In this document: piece by piece, positions 8,678-18,601 of the stretch | How the letters are laid out: each line of letters starts with the position of its first letter | Numbering within the stretch: position 1 is the first letter of the stretch | Origin: Moraxella sp. | Lineage (GTDB): Bacteria; Pseudomonadota; Gammaproteobacteria; Pseudomonadales; Moraxellaceae | Assembly (NCBI RefSeq): GCF_030525845.1 | Contig: NZ_JAUNDY010000001.1 | Location: forward strand, 118,639-182,638 | Length of the DNA stretch: 64,000 bases | Direction: 5' to 3' | Position numbers and translations under genes: made by a program | Notes under the pieces: model-generated | The model's input: the letters and a program-made list of their open reading frames with translations, nothing else | What the model was told of the DNA's origin: nothing | Database searches by the model: none

Positions 8678-9316
8678 GATGATTTGGGTAATTTGCCAAC
8701 GTAGCATGCCATCACGAGTAAGGATTATTCCTGTGGGTTGATTGGAGATATTACCTGTAACCATAAAGCGATGCAAGCCACAATACCGAAGGCTTGCATC
8801 GCTTGGAGCAGCCTTACCAAAGCGAGCCACAACCTTCTTTGTGATGATACTCTCTTGGTTGTGAATGGCGGTGTCTAAGTCATGCACAAGCAAATCCTTT
8901 ACAAGGCTTTCGTAATCAACATAATCGCTGGCGACCGCCCACACCGCCACTAATTTTTTACTGTCTGCACTGATGTCATTTGTCAGTAGCTTTTTTAAAT
9001 TGTCTGCATTAATGGCTTGCTCGGTGGTTTTGTTAATCTCTTGCTTGGCTCTGTTTGAGAGTGTGTCTTTGATATTTGGGAATAGTGTAGTTAGTCCAAC
9101 AAGTTTTGGGTTGTTGTTGAGTGTCTCATCTAGCCTTGCGTGTAGGATGGTTTTGATGTGTTGTTGAGTTCGAGGAATGTCCACATAGGAGATGACTTTG
9201 TCATAATCACCAGCTTGATACGCAGATTTTATTTGGTATAATGTATAATAAGGCGATAGCACAATCACGCCCACCACGCACATGATCACCAAAAATGCCA
9301 GCCAAAATTTTTTCAT
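8669..9316 (-). CDS. DUF2939-like membrane-anchored protein
   Basis: 215 aa. One N-terminal hydrophobic helix (WLAFLVIMCVVGVIVLSPYYTLYQIKSAY) anchors a soluble domain that is probably periplasmic. The pattern PYYTLYQIKSAYQAGDYDKVISYVDIP is typical of DUF2939 proteins, whose role is unknown. Two ATG codons stand in tandem; I chose the second because AAGGA lies six bases before it. It is encoded just downstream of ubiB on the same strand and may be read with the ubi operon. Confidence 0.7.
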   Translation of the reverse strand: MKKFWLAFLVIMCVVGVIVLSPYYTLYQIKSAYQAGDYDKVISYVDIPRTQQHIKTILHARLDETLNNNPKLVGLTTLFPNIKDTLSNRAKQEINKTTEQAINADNLKKLLTNDISADSKKLVAVWAVASDYVDYESLVKDLLVHDLDTAIHNQESIITKKVVARFGKAAPSDASLRYCGLHRFMVTGNISNQPTGIILTRDGMLRWQITQIILP

Positions 9317-9330
9317 CATTAGTCCTTAGG

Positions 9331-10962
9331 TTAGATTAGCACACGCCACAGCACAAAGCTCATCGCAATCAGATGAAAGAGTATGCCTACCCACCAAATC
9401 GGTATGGTGAGCCCAATTGCCACAAACCCTACAAATCCCCCTAATGCAATCCAGTCATGGCGTTTTTGGTTAAGTAGGTCGGAACGTAGAGCTTGAATTT
9501 CCCGAAGTGTTTTATCTTGTCTTGCTCCTAGTGTGGCTAGTGACTGCATGCCTTGCGTCATGAGTTTGGGAAATTCGGTGGTGCTAAGCAAAAGCTCGGT
9601 GGATTTTTCTCGGATTTCTTGAAGGTTTTTGATGGGGTCAAGTTGCTCACGCACCCATGCAGTCAAGATGGGCTTGGCAAGCGACCAAATGTCAAGCTCT
9701 GGATAGAGTTCACGACCCAGCCCCTCAACATGAATGAGGGTTTTTAGTAAAAGCATGAGCTGGGGAGGAATGCTTAGGTGGTGGCGACGTGCAATGGTCA
9801 AAATTTCAAACAGAATCCCTGCAAAATCCAGCTCACTCATGGGCTTGGACACCATTGGGCTGACGGTGCGTGCCATGTCATTAATCAGGGCGTATTTGTC
9901 GGCGGAGGGCGGTATCCAGCCTGCACCGCTGATGATGTCTACTAAGATGTCATAATTGCCATTCATGACCGACAAAAGCATGCGTGCAACAATCAGTTGG
10001 TCATCAGGTGGCAACTGTCCCATGATAGCACAGTCTAGCCCTAGATATCGTGGATTTGCGACCGCTTCGCCATTTGGTAGGGTTTCGACAAAGATGTTGC
10101 CAGGGTGCATGTCGGCATGAAAAAAATTATCCCTAAACACTTGCGTGAAAAATATCGTCAAGCCGTTTTTGGCGAGCGTGGCACGGTCATAGCCTAGTTT
10201 ATCCAAAGCATCGGTCTGAGAAATGGGTATGCCAAAAATTCTCTCTGATACCATCACGGATTTGCTTGCCATATACACTTCTGGCACATAGATAAGCTGT
10301 GAGTTTGTGAAGTTGTTACGCATGCGTGTGGCGTTGGCAGACTCCAAAGTCAAATCCAGTTCATTGAGCATGATTTGTCGATACTCTTCAACAATCTCAA
10401 TGACGTGTATCGCACGTGCCGACTCCATGCGAGCAGATACCCAACTTGCCAACGTGCGTAGCAGTTCAAAATCAGCAATGATACCTTGACGCAGATTTGG
10501 ACGAACGACCTTAACCACCACTTCTCGCCCATCAGGTAAAGATGCGGTATGTACTTGGGCGATACTGGCAGCAGCAAGAGGTTTGTCATCAAAACGTGCA
10601 AAAAGTTCGTTGACGGGCTTGCCAAGTCCTGTTTTTGGGTCTTCGATGGTACTTTTTAGGGTGGCTACATCAAAAGGGGCGACTTTATCTTGTAATAAAG
10701 ACAATTGGGCGATGATGTGAGGTGGCAATAAATCTGAGCGTGTGGAGAGTAGCTGTCCTAGCTTTAAAAATAATGTTCCCATTTCTTCAAGGGCAAATTT
10801 AATCCCCATCGGCTGATGGGATTTGCCAATACTGGCAGGGTGCATGCGAATGATTCGGCACAAAGGGGCAAGCTCTGGTACATCGCCTAAGTGTGTATCT
10901 AAACGATATTTGGCGGCGATACGGTATAAATGACGTAGGCGTTTTTGGTGGGAGATGAGCAT
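9331..10962 (-). CDS. ubiB: Ubiquinone biosynthesis atypical kinase/ATPase UbiB
   Basis: Membrane-associated protein of the ADCK/ABC1 (atypical kinase) family, needed for ubiquinone synthesis; ATPase activity is thought to help extract or organise the lipid intermediates. Visible are the family signature KLGQLLSTRSDLLP (KxGQ), the Ala-rich nucleotide loop AAASIAQVH, the lysine of VVVKVVRP, HADMHPGNIFV as the catalytic loop and LDCAIMG at the DFG position. Two C-terminal hydrophobic helices are typical of UbiB. At 543 aa it has the usual length. ubiJ ends two bases before its start. Confidence 0.96.
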   Translation of the reverse strand: MLISHQKRLRHLYRIAAKYRLDTHLGDVPELAPLCRIIRMHPASIGKSHQPMGIKFALEEMGTLFLKLGQLLSTRSDLLPPHIIAQLSLLQDKVAPFDVATLKSTIEDPKTGLGKPVNELFARFDDKPLAAASIAQVHTASLPDGREVVVKVVRPNLRQGIIADFELLRTLASWVSARMESARAIHVIEIVEEYRQIMLNELDLTLESANATRMRNNFTNSQLIYVPEVYMASKSVMVSERIFGIPISQTDALDKLGYDRATLAKNGLTIFFTQVFRDNFFHADMHPGNIFVETLPNGEAVANPRYLGLDCAIMGQLPPDDQLIVARMLLSVMNGNYDILVDIISGAGWIPPSADKYALINDMARTVSPMVSKPMSELDFAGILFEILTIARRHHLSIPPQLMLLLKTLIHVEGLGRELYPELDIWSLAKPILTAWVREQLDPIKNLQEIREKSTELLLSTTEFPKLMTQGMQSLATLGARQDKTLREIQALRSDLLNQKRHDWIALGGFVGFVAIGLTIPIWWVGILFHLIAMSFVLWRVLI

Positions 10963-10964
10963 GG

Positions 10965-11426
10965 TTATTGGTGGGGGATTTTAAATGAGTGAATAATGTT
11001 TTTTAAAATAGCTGAGTCAAATTTGGTGTTTGGGGTTGGCAAGGCAAGATTTTCTACCAAAGCCAAAGCATTAAAGCATTGGCATAGCTGATACACGTCC
11101 ATGAGTATCTGGTCATGACCGTACATCATCACGGCCTCATCATAAGATAGCTTGACAAATGCCAATAAATCGGCAAGGTCATTAAATGTCATGTGGGTAT
11201 CAGCAACGGGTAGGGCATCTTGTGCCTCAAAAATCTGCATTGGCACAGACTCAAAACGCACGCCATGCTCGCCAAACACAACATTGGCATGCAGGTGGGG
11301 TTCAAGCAGGGTAATTTGTACAGTTTTATCAATGAGTGGCACCAAACTTGCTGATGCCTCCTCATTTAGCATAAGCATGTGGTTAATGCTACGCTCTATG
11401 CCAAGCAAGATAAAAGTTAGAAGCAT
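10965..11426 (-). CDS. ubiJ: Ubiquinone biosynthesis accessory factor UbiJ
   Basis: 153-aa protein with an SCP2-like lipid-binding domain. In Escherichia coli UbiJ with UbiK organises the soluble Ubi complex that hydroxylates and methylates ubiquinone precursors. Sequence conservation is modest, but the short length, the N-terminal LLGIERSINHMLMLNEEA, the beta-rich region that follows and above all the place between ubiE and ubiB, as in E. coli, support the call. It starts five bases after the ubiE stop. Confidence 0.85.
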   Translation of the reverse strand: MLLTFILLGIERSINHMLMLNEEASASLVPLIDKTVQITLLEPHLHANVVFGEHGVRFESVPMQIFEAQDALPVADTHMTFNDLADLLAFVKLSYDEAVMMYGHDQILMDVYQLCQCFNALALVENLALPTPNTKFDSAILKNIIHSFKIPHQ

Positions 11427-11431
11427 AAGGT

Positions 11432-12304
11432 TTATTGATTCGCCTTAAAACCACGATGAATGGCAACAATGCCACCTGTTAAGTTGTGATAGTCGCAATG
11501 CACAAAACCCGCTTGCTCCATCATGTCTTTTAGGGTGGCTTGGTCTGGGTGCATGCGAATGGATTCGGCAAGATATTGGTAGCTCTCGCTATCGCCTGCG
11601 ACAATCTTACCCATGAGGGGTAGGGCGGTAAACGAATATAAATCGTAGGCTTTGGAGAGTGGCTCAAATACAGGTTTGCTAAATTCTAGCACCAAAAGTC
11701 GTCCACCAGGTTTAAGTACACGGTGCATGGCTTCTAGGGCTTTTTGTTTGTCGGTTACGTTACGAAGTCCAAAGCTGATTGTTACCAAATCAAAGCTCTC
11801 ATCAGCAAATGGCGTGAGTGTCTCAGCATTGGCAAGCACAAAATCCACATTATTACAGCCAGCATTAATAAGGCGTGTGCGACCCACTTCGAGCATGGCT
11901 TCATTAATATCAGACAGCACCACTCTCCCAGAGTGTCCCACGGCACGGCTAAATGCTTTTGCCAAATCGCCTGTACCACCTGCAATATCAAGCACATGTT
12001 GACCCAAGCGAACGCCAGTTAAGTTAATAGCGACACGCTTCCAAAGTCTGTGAATGCCAAAACTCATGAGGTCATTCATGATATCGTATTTAGTGGCGAC
12101 AGATGTGAATACTTGCCCTACTTTGGCTTCCTTGTCAAAGGCGTTGATGGTTTGATAACCAAAATGCGTGGTTTCGCCCACATTTTCAGAGTAGCGACCA
12201 TCAGCATGGTCAGTACCAGCAGGGGTTTGCATGGTAGATTGTCCTTGCGGTGTGCCTGTGGGTAGAATGTTTGGGTTGGTAAATTCGCTTTGATGGTCGG
12301 TCAT
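11432..12304 (-). CDS. ubiE: Demethylmenaquinone/ubiquinone C-methyltransferase UbiE
   Basis: SAM-dependent methyltransferase that adds the C-methyl group in ubiquinone (and, where present, menaquinone) synthesis. Conserved blocks are [22 protein letters not shown], the SAM loop [21 protein letters not shown] and [11 protein letters not shown]. At 290 aa it is about 38 residues longer than the E. coli enzyme: a Thr/Gln/Pro-rich leader precedes the usual start around ETTHFGYQT. No equally good internal start was found, so the long form is reported. First gene of ubiE-ubiJ-ubiB. Confidence 0.96.
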   Translation of the reverse strand: MTDHQSEFTNPNILPTGTPQGQSTMQTPAGTDHADGRYSENVGETTHFGYQTINAFDKEAKVGQVFTSVATKYDIMNDLMSFGIHRLWKRVAINLTGVRLGQHVLDIAGGTGDLAKAFSRAVGHSGRVVLSDINEAMLEVGRTRLINAGCNNVDFVLANAETLTPFADESFDLVTISFGLRNVTDKQKALEAMHRVLKPGGRLLVLEFSKPVFEPLSKAYDLYSFTALPLMGKIVAGDSESYQYLAESIRMHPDQATLKDMMEQAGFVHCDYHNLTGGIVAIHRGFKANQ

Positions 12305-12375
12305 GGTGATTCCAGTTTGTCAATAGATATGGTTATTATACGATAATTTGACAATAAATGGGTGTTTTTGTGGTG

Positions 12376-13086
12376 TTAGCGATGAATTTCCTCAATAACC
12401 GCTAGCTCGTTTTCTATAAAAGGGGTGGTAAAGTCGCTGGCGTGTTTTAGAGGCTTCATAGCAACTAACCCATCTTGGATAAAGTCATAAAGAGGCTGGT
12501 AGCCGTTATCGTACGCCATATTTTTGGCAAGTTTAAAGGCATTTTGCAAGATAAATGAGCTAAAATATTTATGTGATTGCTCGCACACACCCTCAATGGC
12601 ATACAGCTGGGCGGTGCGCGCTTCTTTGGCGTTGACCTTGCGATACACCGCTGGCATGAGTTCATCTAAGTTGTTATTGTTGGCGTCATTGGGTTGATAA
12701 TGAAAATCCGCCAACAAACTTTTTGCCAACGCCAAATCCAGCTCAATGGTATCAATGGCAAGACCAACCCCTGATATGCCAGCACCGAGTGCATTAGCAG
12801 GAATGAGCTTTTCAAGCTTGCCCGAGCCATTTAGGGCGTTGTTGCCTGCGGTCAGCAACTGCCGAGCCAGCACGTCAAAATCATCATCACCATAAATGCG
12901 ACTGATGAGATAATTGGCAAGCGGTGCGGTTTTTTCATCGTGGAATAACGCATGGTTAGTGCGTCTGATACGTTGTTTTTGCCAATGCTGCACTGCCGTG
13001 AGTGCCTTTTTTAGGGTGGTATCATGATGATGAGGCAGAGCTTGATAGTGTAGCAAGGTATCGACAAGCGTCTGAATTTGGGACAT
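12376..13086 (-). CDS. Uncharacterised alpha-helical protein, possibly the FFLEELY-motif family
   Basis: 236 aa, predicted cytoplasmic and mainly helical, with no signal peptide or membrane segment. The segment NYLISRIYGDDDFDVLARQL resembles the FFLEELYG-type motif of an uncharacterised Acinetobacter/Moraxella protein family; this link is from memory and only moderately sure. An AAAGGTG site lies four bases before the start. The gene begins nine bases after rmlC, so it is probably the last cistron of the rml operon, although its content does not suggest a role in sugar synthesis. Confidence 0.6.
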   Translation of the reverse strand: MSQIQTLVDTLLHYQALPHHHDTTLKKALTAVQHWQKQRIRRTNHALFHDEKTAPLANYLISRIYGDDDFDVLARQLLTAGNNALNGSGKLEKLIPANALGAGISGVGLAIDTIELDLALAKSLLADFHYQPNDANNNNLDELMPAVYRKVNAKEARTAQLYAIEGVCEQSHKYFSSFILQNAFKLAKNMAYDNGYQPLYDFIQDGLVAMKPLKHASDFTTPFIENELAVIEEIHR

Positions 13087-13095
13087 GGTACACCT

Positions 13096-13659
13096 TTAAA
13101 AGATTTCGGCGTTTTTGAGGGGACTGGCTTCCCGGTCTTTTTCGTTAATGATGAGACCTTGACTGTCAATCCCCCAATCAATATTCAAATCCACATCATT
13201 CCATACAATACTGCGTTCGCTGTTTTTGTCATAAAAATTTGTCGTTTTGTACAAAAATTGAGTATTGTCTTCTAGTGCCACAAAACCGTGAGCAAAGCCA
13301 GCAGGAACCCAAAATTGACGGTGGTTGTCAGCAGTCAGCTCCACACCCACCCATTGCCCAAAGGTGGGGCTATTTTTACGAATGTCCACCGCCACATCAA
13401 AAGCTCTGCCTTGTACCACTCGCACCAGTTTGCCCTGTGCAAAAGGCGGTAATTGATAATGTAACCCCCGCAATACCCCTTTTTTGGAGATGGAATGATT
13501 GTCTTGGACAAAAGTGGGCACTTCAAAGCCTCGTTCTTTTAAAGCGGTTTCAAAAGTTTTTTGATTAAAACTTTCAAAAAAACAGCCCCGCTCATCATTA
13601 AAAACTTTGGGTTCAAAAATTAAAAGTTCGGGAATTTTGGTTTCAATAATATTCATCAT
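13096..13659 (-). CDS. rmlC: dTDP-4-dehydrorhamnose 3,5-epimerase
   Basis: Third step of dTDP-L-rhamnose synthesis: epimerises dTDP-4-keto-6-deoxyglucose at C3 and C5. Cupin fold; visible are [40 protein letters not shown] with the catalytic His, [18 protein letters not shown] and [11 protein letters not shown]. 187 aa is standard. The start overlaps the rmlA stop in an ATGA, so translation is coupled. Confidence 0.96.
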   Translation of the reverse strand: MMNIIETKIPELLIFEPKVFNDERGCFFESFNQKTFETALKERGFEVPTFVQDNHSISKKGVLRGLHYQLPPFAQGKLVRVVQGRAFDVAVDIRKNSPTFGQWVGVELTADNHRQFWVPAGFAHGFVALEDNTQFLYKTTNFYDKNSERSIVWNDVDLNIDWGIDSQGLIINEKDREASPLKNAEIF

Positions 13660-14537
13660 TCGCTCTCTTGTGCTAATTTTAAAATATATTGTCCATAGCC
13701 TGTTTTGGCAAAAAATTCGCCACGCATTTTTAATTGCTCACGGCTTATCCAGCCATTATTAAAGGCAATTTCTTCTAGGCAGGCAACTTTTAAGCCTTGA
13801 CGGTTTTCAATGGTTTGCACAAATTGACTGGCTTCCAATAAACTATCGTGTGTGCCTGTATCAAGCCACGCAAAACCCCGCCCTAATAATTCCACATTCA
13901 AACTGCCTTTATTTAAATAGGCATTATTAACATCAGTAATTTCAAGTTCGCCTCGTGAGCTTGGTTTAATATTTTTGGCAATTTCTATTACATCATTATC
14001 ATAAAAATACAGCCCTGTTACAGCATAATTGGACTTTGGCGATTTTGGTTTTTCTTCAATAGAAAGTGCTTTGCCATCTTTATCAAATTCCACCACGCCA
14101 AAGCGTTCTGGGTCATTGACATAATAGCCAAATACCGTTGCTCCATTTTGTTTTTGGGTGGCTCGTTTTAATTGCTCGCTAAAATGTTGTCCATAAAAAA
14201 TATTATCGCCCAAAATCAAACACACATCATCATCGCCAATAAACTCTTCGCCCAAAATAAAAGCTTGGGCTAATCCATCTGGACTTGGCTGAACTTTATA
14301 AGACAGTTTAATACCAATTTCTTCGCCTGTACCCAATAACTTTTCAAAATTTGGCAAATCTTCTGGTGTAGAAATAATCAAAATTTCTTGAATGCCAGCC
14401 AGCATTAATACCGATAAAGGATAATAAATCATCGGTTTGTCATAAATGGGCAATAATTGCTTGGAAGTACCCATTGTAATCGGATATAGGCGAGTGCCAG
14501 ACCCACCTGCCAAAATAATACCTTTACGAGTTTTCAT
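13656..14537 (-). CDS. rmlA: Glucose-1-phosphate thymidylyltransferase
   Basis: First step of dTDP-rhamnose synthesis: glucose-1-phosphate and dTTP give dTDP-glucose. The N-terminal nucleotide-binding signature [39 protein letters not shown] and [20 protein letters not shown] are all present. 293 aa matches RmlA. An AGGAAA site lies seven bases before the ATG. Confidence 0.97.
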   Translation of the reverse strand: MKTRKGIILAGGSGTRLYPITMGTSKQLLPIYDKPMIYYPLSVLMLAGIQEILIISTPEDLPNFEKLLGTGEEIGIKLSYKVQPSPDGLAQAFILGEEFIGDDDVCLILGDNIFYGQHFSEQLKRATQKQNGATVFGYYVNDPERFGVVEFDKDGKALSIEEKPKSPKSNYAVTGLYFYDNDVIEIAKNIKPSSRGELEITDVNNAYLNKGSLNVELLGRGFAWLDTGTHDSLLEASQFVQTIENRQGLKVACLEEIAFNNGWISREQLKMRGEFFAKTGYGQYILKLAQESE

Positions 14538-14552
14538 ATATCAGTTTCCTAT

Positions 14553-15473
14553 TTAAATCAGTTGATTTTGTGCCAATACTTTTAAAGTTTGCTCCACACC
14601 AAATTGCCAATGCGGTAAATTTAACCCAAAAGTATTTTTTAATGTATCGCAATTTAAACGAGAATTAAAAGGGCGTTTGGCGGGTGTTGGGTAGTCGCTG
14701 GTGGGAATTGGATTAACCGTATTGATTTTTAATTCAATACCGAGTTCATTGGCGGTTTTAAAAATAAAATTGGCATAGTCATACCACGAGCAAAACCCAT
14801 TGGGGGCTAAATGATAATGCCCTGTTAGATTATCTTTTTCAAAAGATGAACTTCTTTGATAAATTTGTATGATTTGAGCGGTTATATCAGCAATCAAAAA
14901 GGCAGGCGTTGGCGAGCCGATTTGGTCATTAATAATAGTTAAAGTTGCTCGCTCTTTGCCAAGTTTGATCATCGTCTTTAAAAAATTATTGCCATAACTG
15001 CCATAAACCCAACTGGTGCGAATGTTAATAAAATGACAGCCGCTATTTTCTAGGGCAATTTCGCCATTTTGTTTGGATAAGCCATAATAATTTATCGGAT
15101 TGGTAATATCATTTTCTTGCCAAGCACTATCGCCATCACCATTAAATACATAATCGGTGGAATAATGAATGAGTAGGGCGTTTATTTTTTTGGCACAATC
15201 GGCTAAATGTTTGACTGCCAAATGATTGATTAAATCGGCAGTTTCTTTATCACTTTCGGCTTTATCCACCGCTGTATAAGCGGTGGCATTAATGATAACA
15301 TCAGGATTAAATTCATCAATGACTTTGCTAATGGCATTAAAATTACTGACATCGCCACAATAACCGTCCGCATTGGTATTTCTATCCAATGCCAATAGTT
15401 GCCCAATGGATTGTAGGCTGCGGTTTAATTCAAAACCAACTTGTCCGTTTTTGCCGAGTAATAAAATTTTCAT
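14553..15473 (-). CDS. rmlD: dTDP-4-dehydrorhamnose reductase
   Basis: Last step of dTDP-L-rhamnose synthesis, NAD(P)H-dependent reduction of the 4-keto group. Extended short-chain dehydrogenase: GKNGQVG cofactor loop near the N-terminus, INATAYTAVDKAESD, HYSTDYVFNGDG, and the catalytic YGLSKQNGE (Tyr-x3-Lys). 306 aa. It lies between rmlB and rmlA in the operon. Confidence 0.96.
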   Translation of the reverse strand: MKILLLGKNGQVGFELNRSLQSIGQLLALDRNTNADGYCGDVSNFNAISKVIDEFNPDVIINATAYTAVDKAESDKETADLINHLAVKHLADCAKKINALLIHYSTDYVFNGDGDSAWQENDITNPINYYGLSKQNGEIALENSGCHFINIRTSWVYGSYGNNFLKTMIKLGKERATLTIINDQIGSPTPAFLIADITAQIIQIYQRSSSFEKDNLTGHYHLAPNGFCSWYDYANFIFKTANELGIELKINTVNPIPTSDYPTPAKRPFNSRLNCDTLKNTFGLNLPHWQFGVEQTLKVLAQNQLI

Positions 15474-15494
15474 TATGATTTAACCTGATTGTAT

Positions 15495-16562
15495 TTAATC
15501 TTGATACTGCTTTTCAATCCACTTTTGATATTCGCCACTTTGCACATTTTGTACCCAGCTTTGATTTTCCAAATACCAAATGACGGTTTTGCGTAGCCCT
15601 GTTTCAAAAGTCTCCATTGGTTTCCAGCCAAGTTCTTTTTCAATTTTACTAGCATCAATGGCATATCTGACATCGTGTCCAGCTCTGTCTTTGACAAAAG
15701 TAATTAATTCTTTGTAATTAGAAATATTGGCAGGTTTATTTGGGGCAAGCTCTTCTAATAATTCACAGATTTTATTTACTACCACAATGTTTTTTTGTTC
15801 ATTATGGCCGCCAATATTATAACTCTCGCCAATTACCCCTTTGGTTAAAACCAAATATAAGGCACGGGCGTGGTCTTCAACATAGAGCCAATCCCGAATT
15901 TGATTGCCATCGCCATAAACAGGTAATGGTTTGCCATTTAGGGCGTTTAATATCATTAAGGGAATTAACTTTTCGGGAAAATGATAACAGCCATAATTAT
16001 TAGAACAATTGGTCATCACAATCGGCAAGCCATAAGTTCTATGCCACGCTCGCACCAAATGGTCGCTACTGGCTTTACTTGCCGAATAGGGCGAGCTTGG
16101 GGCATAAGGCGTATTTTCGGTAAATAAATCGTCTGTACCGTGCAAATCGCCAAAAACTTCATCGGTAGAAATGTGATGAAATCTAAAATGGGTTTTTTTA
16201 TCATCGCTCAATGAATCATAATAATGGCGAGCGACTTCAAGCAAAGTAAATGTGCCAATAATATTGGTCTGAATAAAAACATCAGAACCTGTAATAGACC
16301 TGTCCACATGGCTTTCGGCAGCTAGGTGCATTATACAATCTGGCTGAAAAGTATTAAACAGCTCAATTAACTTTGTACGGTCGCAAATATCGGTTTGGCT
16401 AAATTGATAATTAGGACTAGCACTCACGCTTGCCAAAGATTCTAAATTGCCCGCATAGGTCAATTTATCGACATTTAATACTTCATCAGAAGTATGCTCA
16501 ATAATATGGCGAATAACCGCAGAGCCGATAAAGCCTGCACCGCCTGTGATTAGGATTTTCAT
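15495..16562 (-). CDS. rmlB: dTDP-glucose 4,6-dehydratase
   Basis: Second step of dTDP-rhamnose synthesis; NAD+-dependent dehydration of dTDP-glucose. Shows [15 protein letters not shown], the [10 protein letters not shown] segment, [12 protein letters not shown] and the catalytic [11 protein letters not shown] chose the internal ATG giving [11 protein letters not shown]; the open frame extends 11 codons upstream but into the neighbouring gene. The resulting 355 aa is the normal length. First of the four rml genes, in the order B-D-A-C, directly downstream of two polysaccharide genes. Confidence 0.97.
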   Translation of the reverse strand: MKILITGGAGFIGSAVIRHIIEHTSDEVLNVDKLTYAGNLESLASVSASPNYQFSQTDICDRTKLIELFNTFQPDCIMHLAAESHVDRSITGSDVFIQTNIIGTFTLLEVARHYYDSLSDDKKTHFRFHHISTDEVFGDLHGTDDLFTENTPYAPSSPYSASKASSDHLVRAWHRTYGLPIVMTNCSNNYGCYHFPEKLIPLMILNALNGKPLPVYGDGNQIRDWLYVEDHARALYLVLTKGVIGESYNIGGHNEQKNIVVVNKICELLEELAPNKPANISNYKELITFVKDRAGHDVRYAIDASKIEKELGWKPMETFETGLRKTVIWYLENQSWVQNVQSGEYQKWIEKQYQD

Positions 16563-16581
16563 ACTGCTTTCATCTCTCAAT

Positions 16582-17391
16582 TCAATTTTTGCCAATCATA
16601 TTTTTAGAAAATCTTTTCAGATAGCTACGTCGCCATCTTGCAAGGATTTTATTTTTAAATACCCAGTTAAAAAACCTTGAACGCCCAACCGTAAAATGAC
16701 TACAAACTGCAAAAAAATCTTGTGGTTGCTTCCTTTGATATTGAATTTCTTTATATTGATGCTCAATATCAAAATAACTTTGATTTAAATGACCACCACT
16801 TTTATGTAATAAGTGAAAATCAATAACATAACACGCTAATCCCATTGCAATCGCATTTTGACATAAATCCAAGGCGTATAAATGAAATCCATTTAAAAGT
16901 GCAGATGAGTTGGCAAAGCGATTTTTACGGTTCAAAATTAAAAAGTTTTCATCGAGGCTCGCCACAGATACTGGAAAATTGCCAACAGATAAATTGTCCA
17001 TTGCTGGGTCGGTAATTCTGACCTTTAAATCTCCTAAATAATCTCTACCAGCATTGCCACATACTGCCCAATTTTTATTTTTATGCTCCAATTCTTTTAA
17101 GCAAGTATCAAGTTTTTCTCTATCATCATCAAAAAATACAATGTCTTGATGACAAAAAATTAAATACTCGCCTTGTGCTGTTTGTAAAGCGACATTGATA
17201 CCAAGATAGCCATCCGCACAATTACTCTTTTGATTGTCAAAATATAAAAACTCAACATCATCGCCAACAAATCCCTTATTTTTTGCACTTTCTACCATTT
17301 CTAGGTATTCATCAAGGCGAGTTACCAAAGTACAAAAAGTGTATTTTTTGGTAAATATCAATTCAGTTGTAATAGGAATTGGGACATTCAT
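16582..17391 (-). CDS. Glycosyltransferase, StrF-like GT-A fold
   Basis: 269 aa. The pattern [41 protein letters not shown] is typical of the StrF-like glycosyltransferase group (a GT2 relative), where NN..N and HQD take part in nucleotide-sugar and metal binding. No signal peptide or membrane helix; a basic C-terminus ([17 protein letters not shown]) may touch the membrane. A GAGG site lies eight bases before the start. It stands immediately upstream of rmlB in the same direction and is likely co-transcribed with the rhamnose genes; donor and acceptor are unknown. Confidence 0.75.
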   Translation of the reverse strand: MNVPIPITTELIFTKKYTFCTLVTRLDEYLEMVESAKNKGFVGDDVEFLYFDNQKSNCADGYLGINVALQTAQGEYLIFCHQDIVFFDDDREKLDTCLKELEHKNKNWAVCGNAGRDYLGDLKVRITDPAMDNLSVGNFPVSVASLDENFLILNRKNRFANSSALLNGFHLYALDLCQNAIAMGLACYVIDFHLLHKSGGHLNQSYFDIEHQYKEIQYQRKQPQDFFAVCSHFTVGRSRFFNWVFKNKILARWRRSYLKRFSKNMIGKN

Positions 17392-17404
17392 AAAGTAAAC
17401 CTCG

Positions 17405-18499
17405 CTATATCAAAGAAAGGGAAGTATGTGGTTTAATGTCTAAAATATATTTTATCCAATTCCCAAAAGAATATTTTTCGGTAATCGATTTATCTAAAAT
17501 TGCATAGGGTTTATGTAAAAATTCTTGGAATTTATCCAAATCCAAATTTTGATTATCCCAAATAAACACATTGTCAGGGTGATATAAATCATAATCTTTG
17601 ACTTTATGATTATTGGTAATCAGCTTCTTATGATAATGAATTGATTCAAAAAAGCGAAAAGATAATCCATTATGTTCTGCTTTAACAAAATCTACCAAAA
17701 TATCAGAGTTTTTGACATGGTTCAGATTGTTCTCAAAGCTCATGGATTGACTTAAAAATTGGATTTTGTCCGCATTTTTATATTCGTGCCGACCTTCGCT
17801 TTTTTCATCTAAGATGCAAAATTTTGGGTCAATATCACATTGACTGATTTGCCCCAAAAATCCATCAATCATTGGGGTACGATTTGACCAATGTCTGCCG
17901 ACAAAATAGACGCTCGGATTATTTATATTATATGGTGGCAACTTCGCTATTTCGTCATCATCAAAATCAAAATAAAAGTTAGTTGTACTCAATAGATTAA
18001 ACTGCGGATTGTTTTTAATATCGTCTACATCAAAGGCAAAAAACCGCTCAAACTTGGGAATGTAATCCATGATCTCTGGAAAAATGGCAAATCCGTCCCA
18101 ATGATAAGCAATATTGTGATGGGCTAACTCATACACCTTATCAAAAACAAAAGGCTCAAAAATAGAAGCGTGAATAAAAAGTGTGTAGTCTATCTTATCT
18201 TTACCATAAACTAAGCCATGAGTGGTAAGCTGATGAGCGAGGTTCTCCTCCAAAAATGTTTTTGCTTGGCGTTTGGCCTTATAATTGCGTTCTTGTAAAA
18301 ATACATGACGCAAAAACTTATAAACTTTTTCCCAGTTACTTTTGTAGGCAAAAGGTCGATAAGTGCCATCAATGACAGTAAATCCATGATATTCAAGGTT
18401 TTTCATGATCATCTCAGGTAGACCAACTACGTCAGGCATGGCGAGCATGATGGTTTTGCCTGTGCCGAATTTATCGTGAGGGCGTGTTGCGTCGTGCAT
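17405..18499 (-). CDS. Putative LOS/polysaccharide biosynthesis protein, GT-B-like
   Basis: 364 aa, not firmly recognised. It starts with a compact segment KTIMLAMPDVVGLPEMIMKNLEYHGF like the first Rossmann half of a GT-B enzyme. Later it has SVYFVGRHWSNRTPMIDGFL and a C-terminal NSDILVDFVKAEHNGLSFRFFESIHYHKKLITNN that resembles the donor-binding Glu-rich region of glycosyltransferases of the CgeB/GT-B sort. No membrane segment. There is no good ribosome binding site at the chosen ATG, and a later ATG (MLAMPDVV) is possible. It heads the minus-strand operon that runs into rmlBDAC. Confidence 0.6.
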   Translation of the reverse strand: MHDATRPHDKFGTGKTIMLAMPDVVGLPEMIMKNLEYHGFTVIDGTYRPFAYKSNWEKVYKFLRHVFLQERNYKAKRQAKTFLEENLAHQLTTHGLVYGKDKIDYTLFIHASIFEPFVFDKVYELAHHNIAYHWDGFAIFPEIMDYIPKFERFFAFDVDDIKNNPQFNLLSTTNFYFDFDDDEIAKLPPYNINNPSVYFVGRHWSNRTPMIDGFLGQISQCDIDPKFCILDEKSEGRHEYKNADKIQFLSQSMSFENNLNHVKNSDILVDFVKAEHNGLSFRFFESIHYHKKLITNNHKVKDYDLYHPDNVFIWDNQNLDLDKFQEFLHKPYAILDKSITEKYSFGNWIKYILDIKPHTSLSLI

Positions 18500-18542
18500 G
18501 GGTATCGTTTTGATTTATTTTTTGAATATTATACAGTATTTA

Positions 18543-18571
18543 ATGAAAAATGTAAAAAAATATTGTATAAT
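18543..18571 (+). promoter_or_regulatory. Possible promoter of the plus-strand glycosyltransferase genes
   Basis: ATGAAA (4 of 6), a 17-base spacer and a perfect TATAAT lie 30 bases before a strong AAGGAGGG ribosome binding site and the start of the broken glycosyltransferase gene. It would also serve the two intact transferases downstream. Confidence 0.5.
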
Positions 18572-18601
18572 CGGATGTACTTTAAACAAGGAGGGTTTTT
18601 T

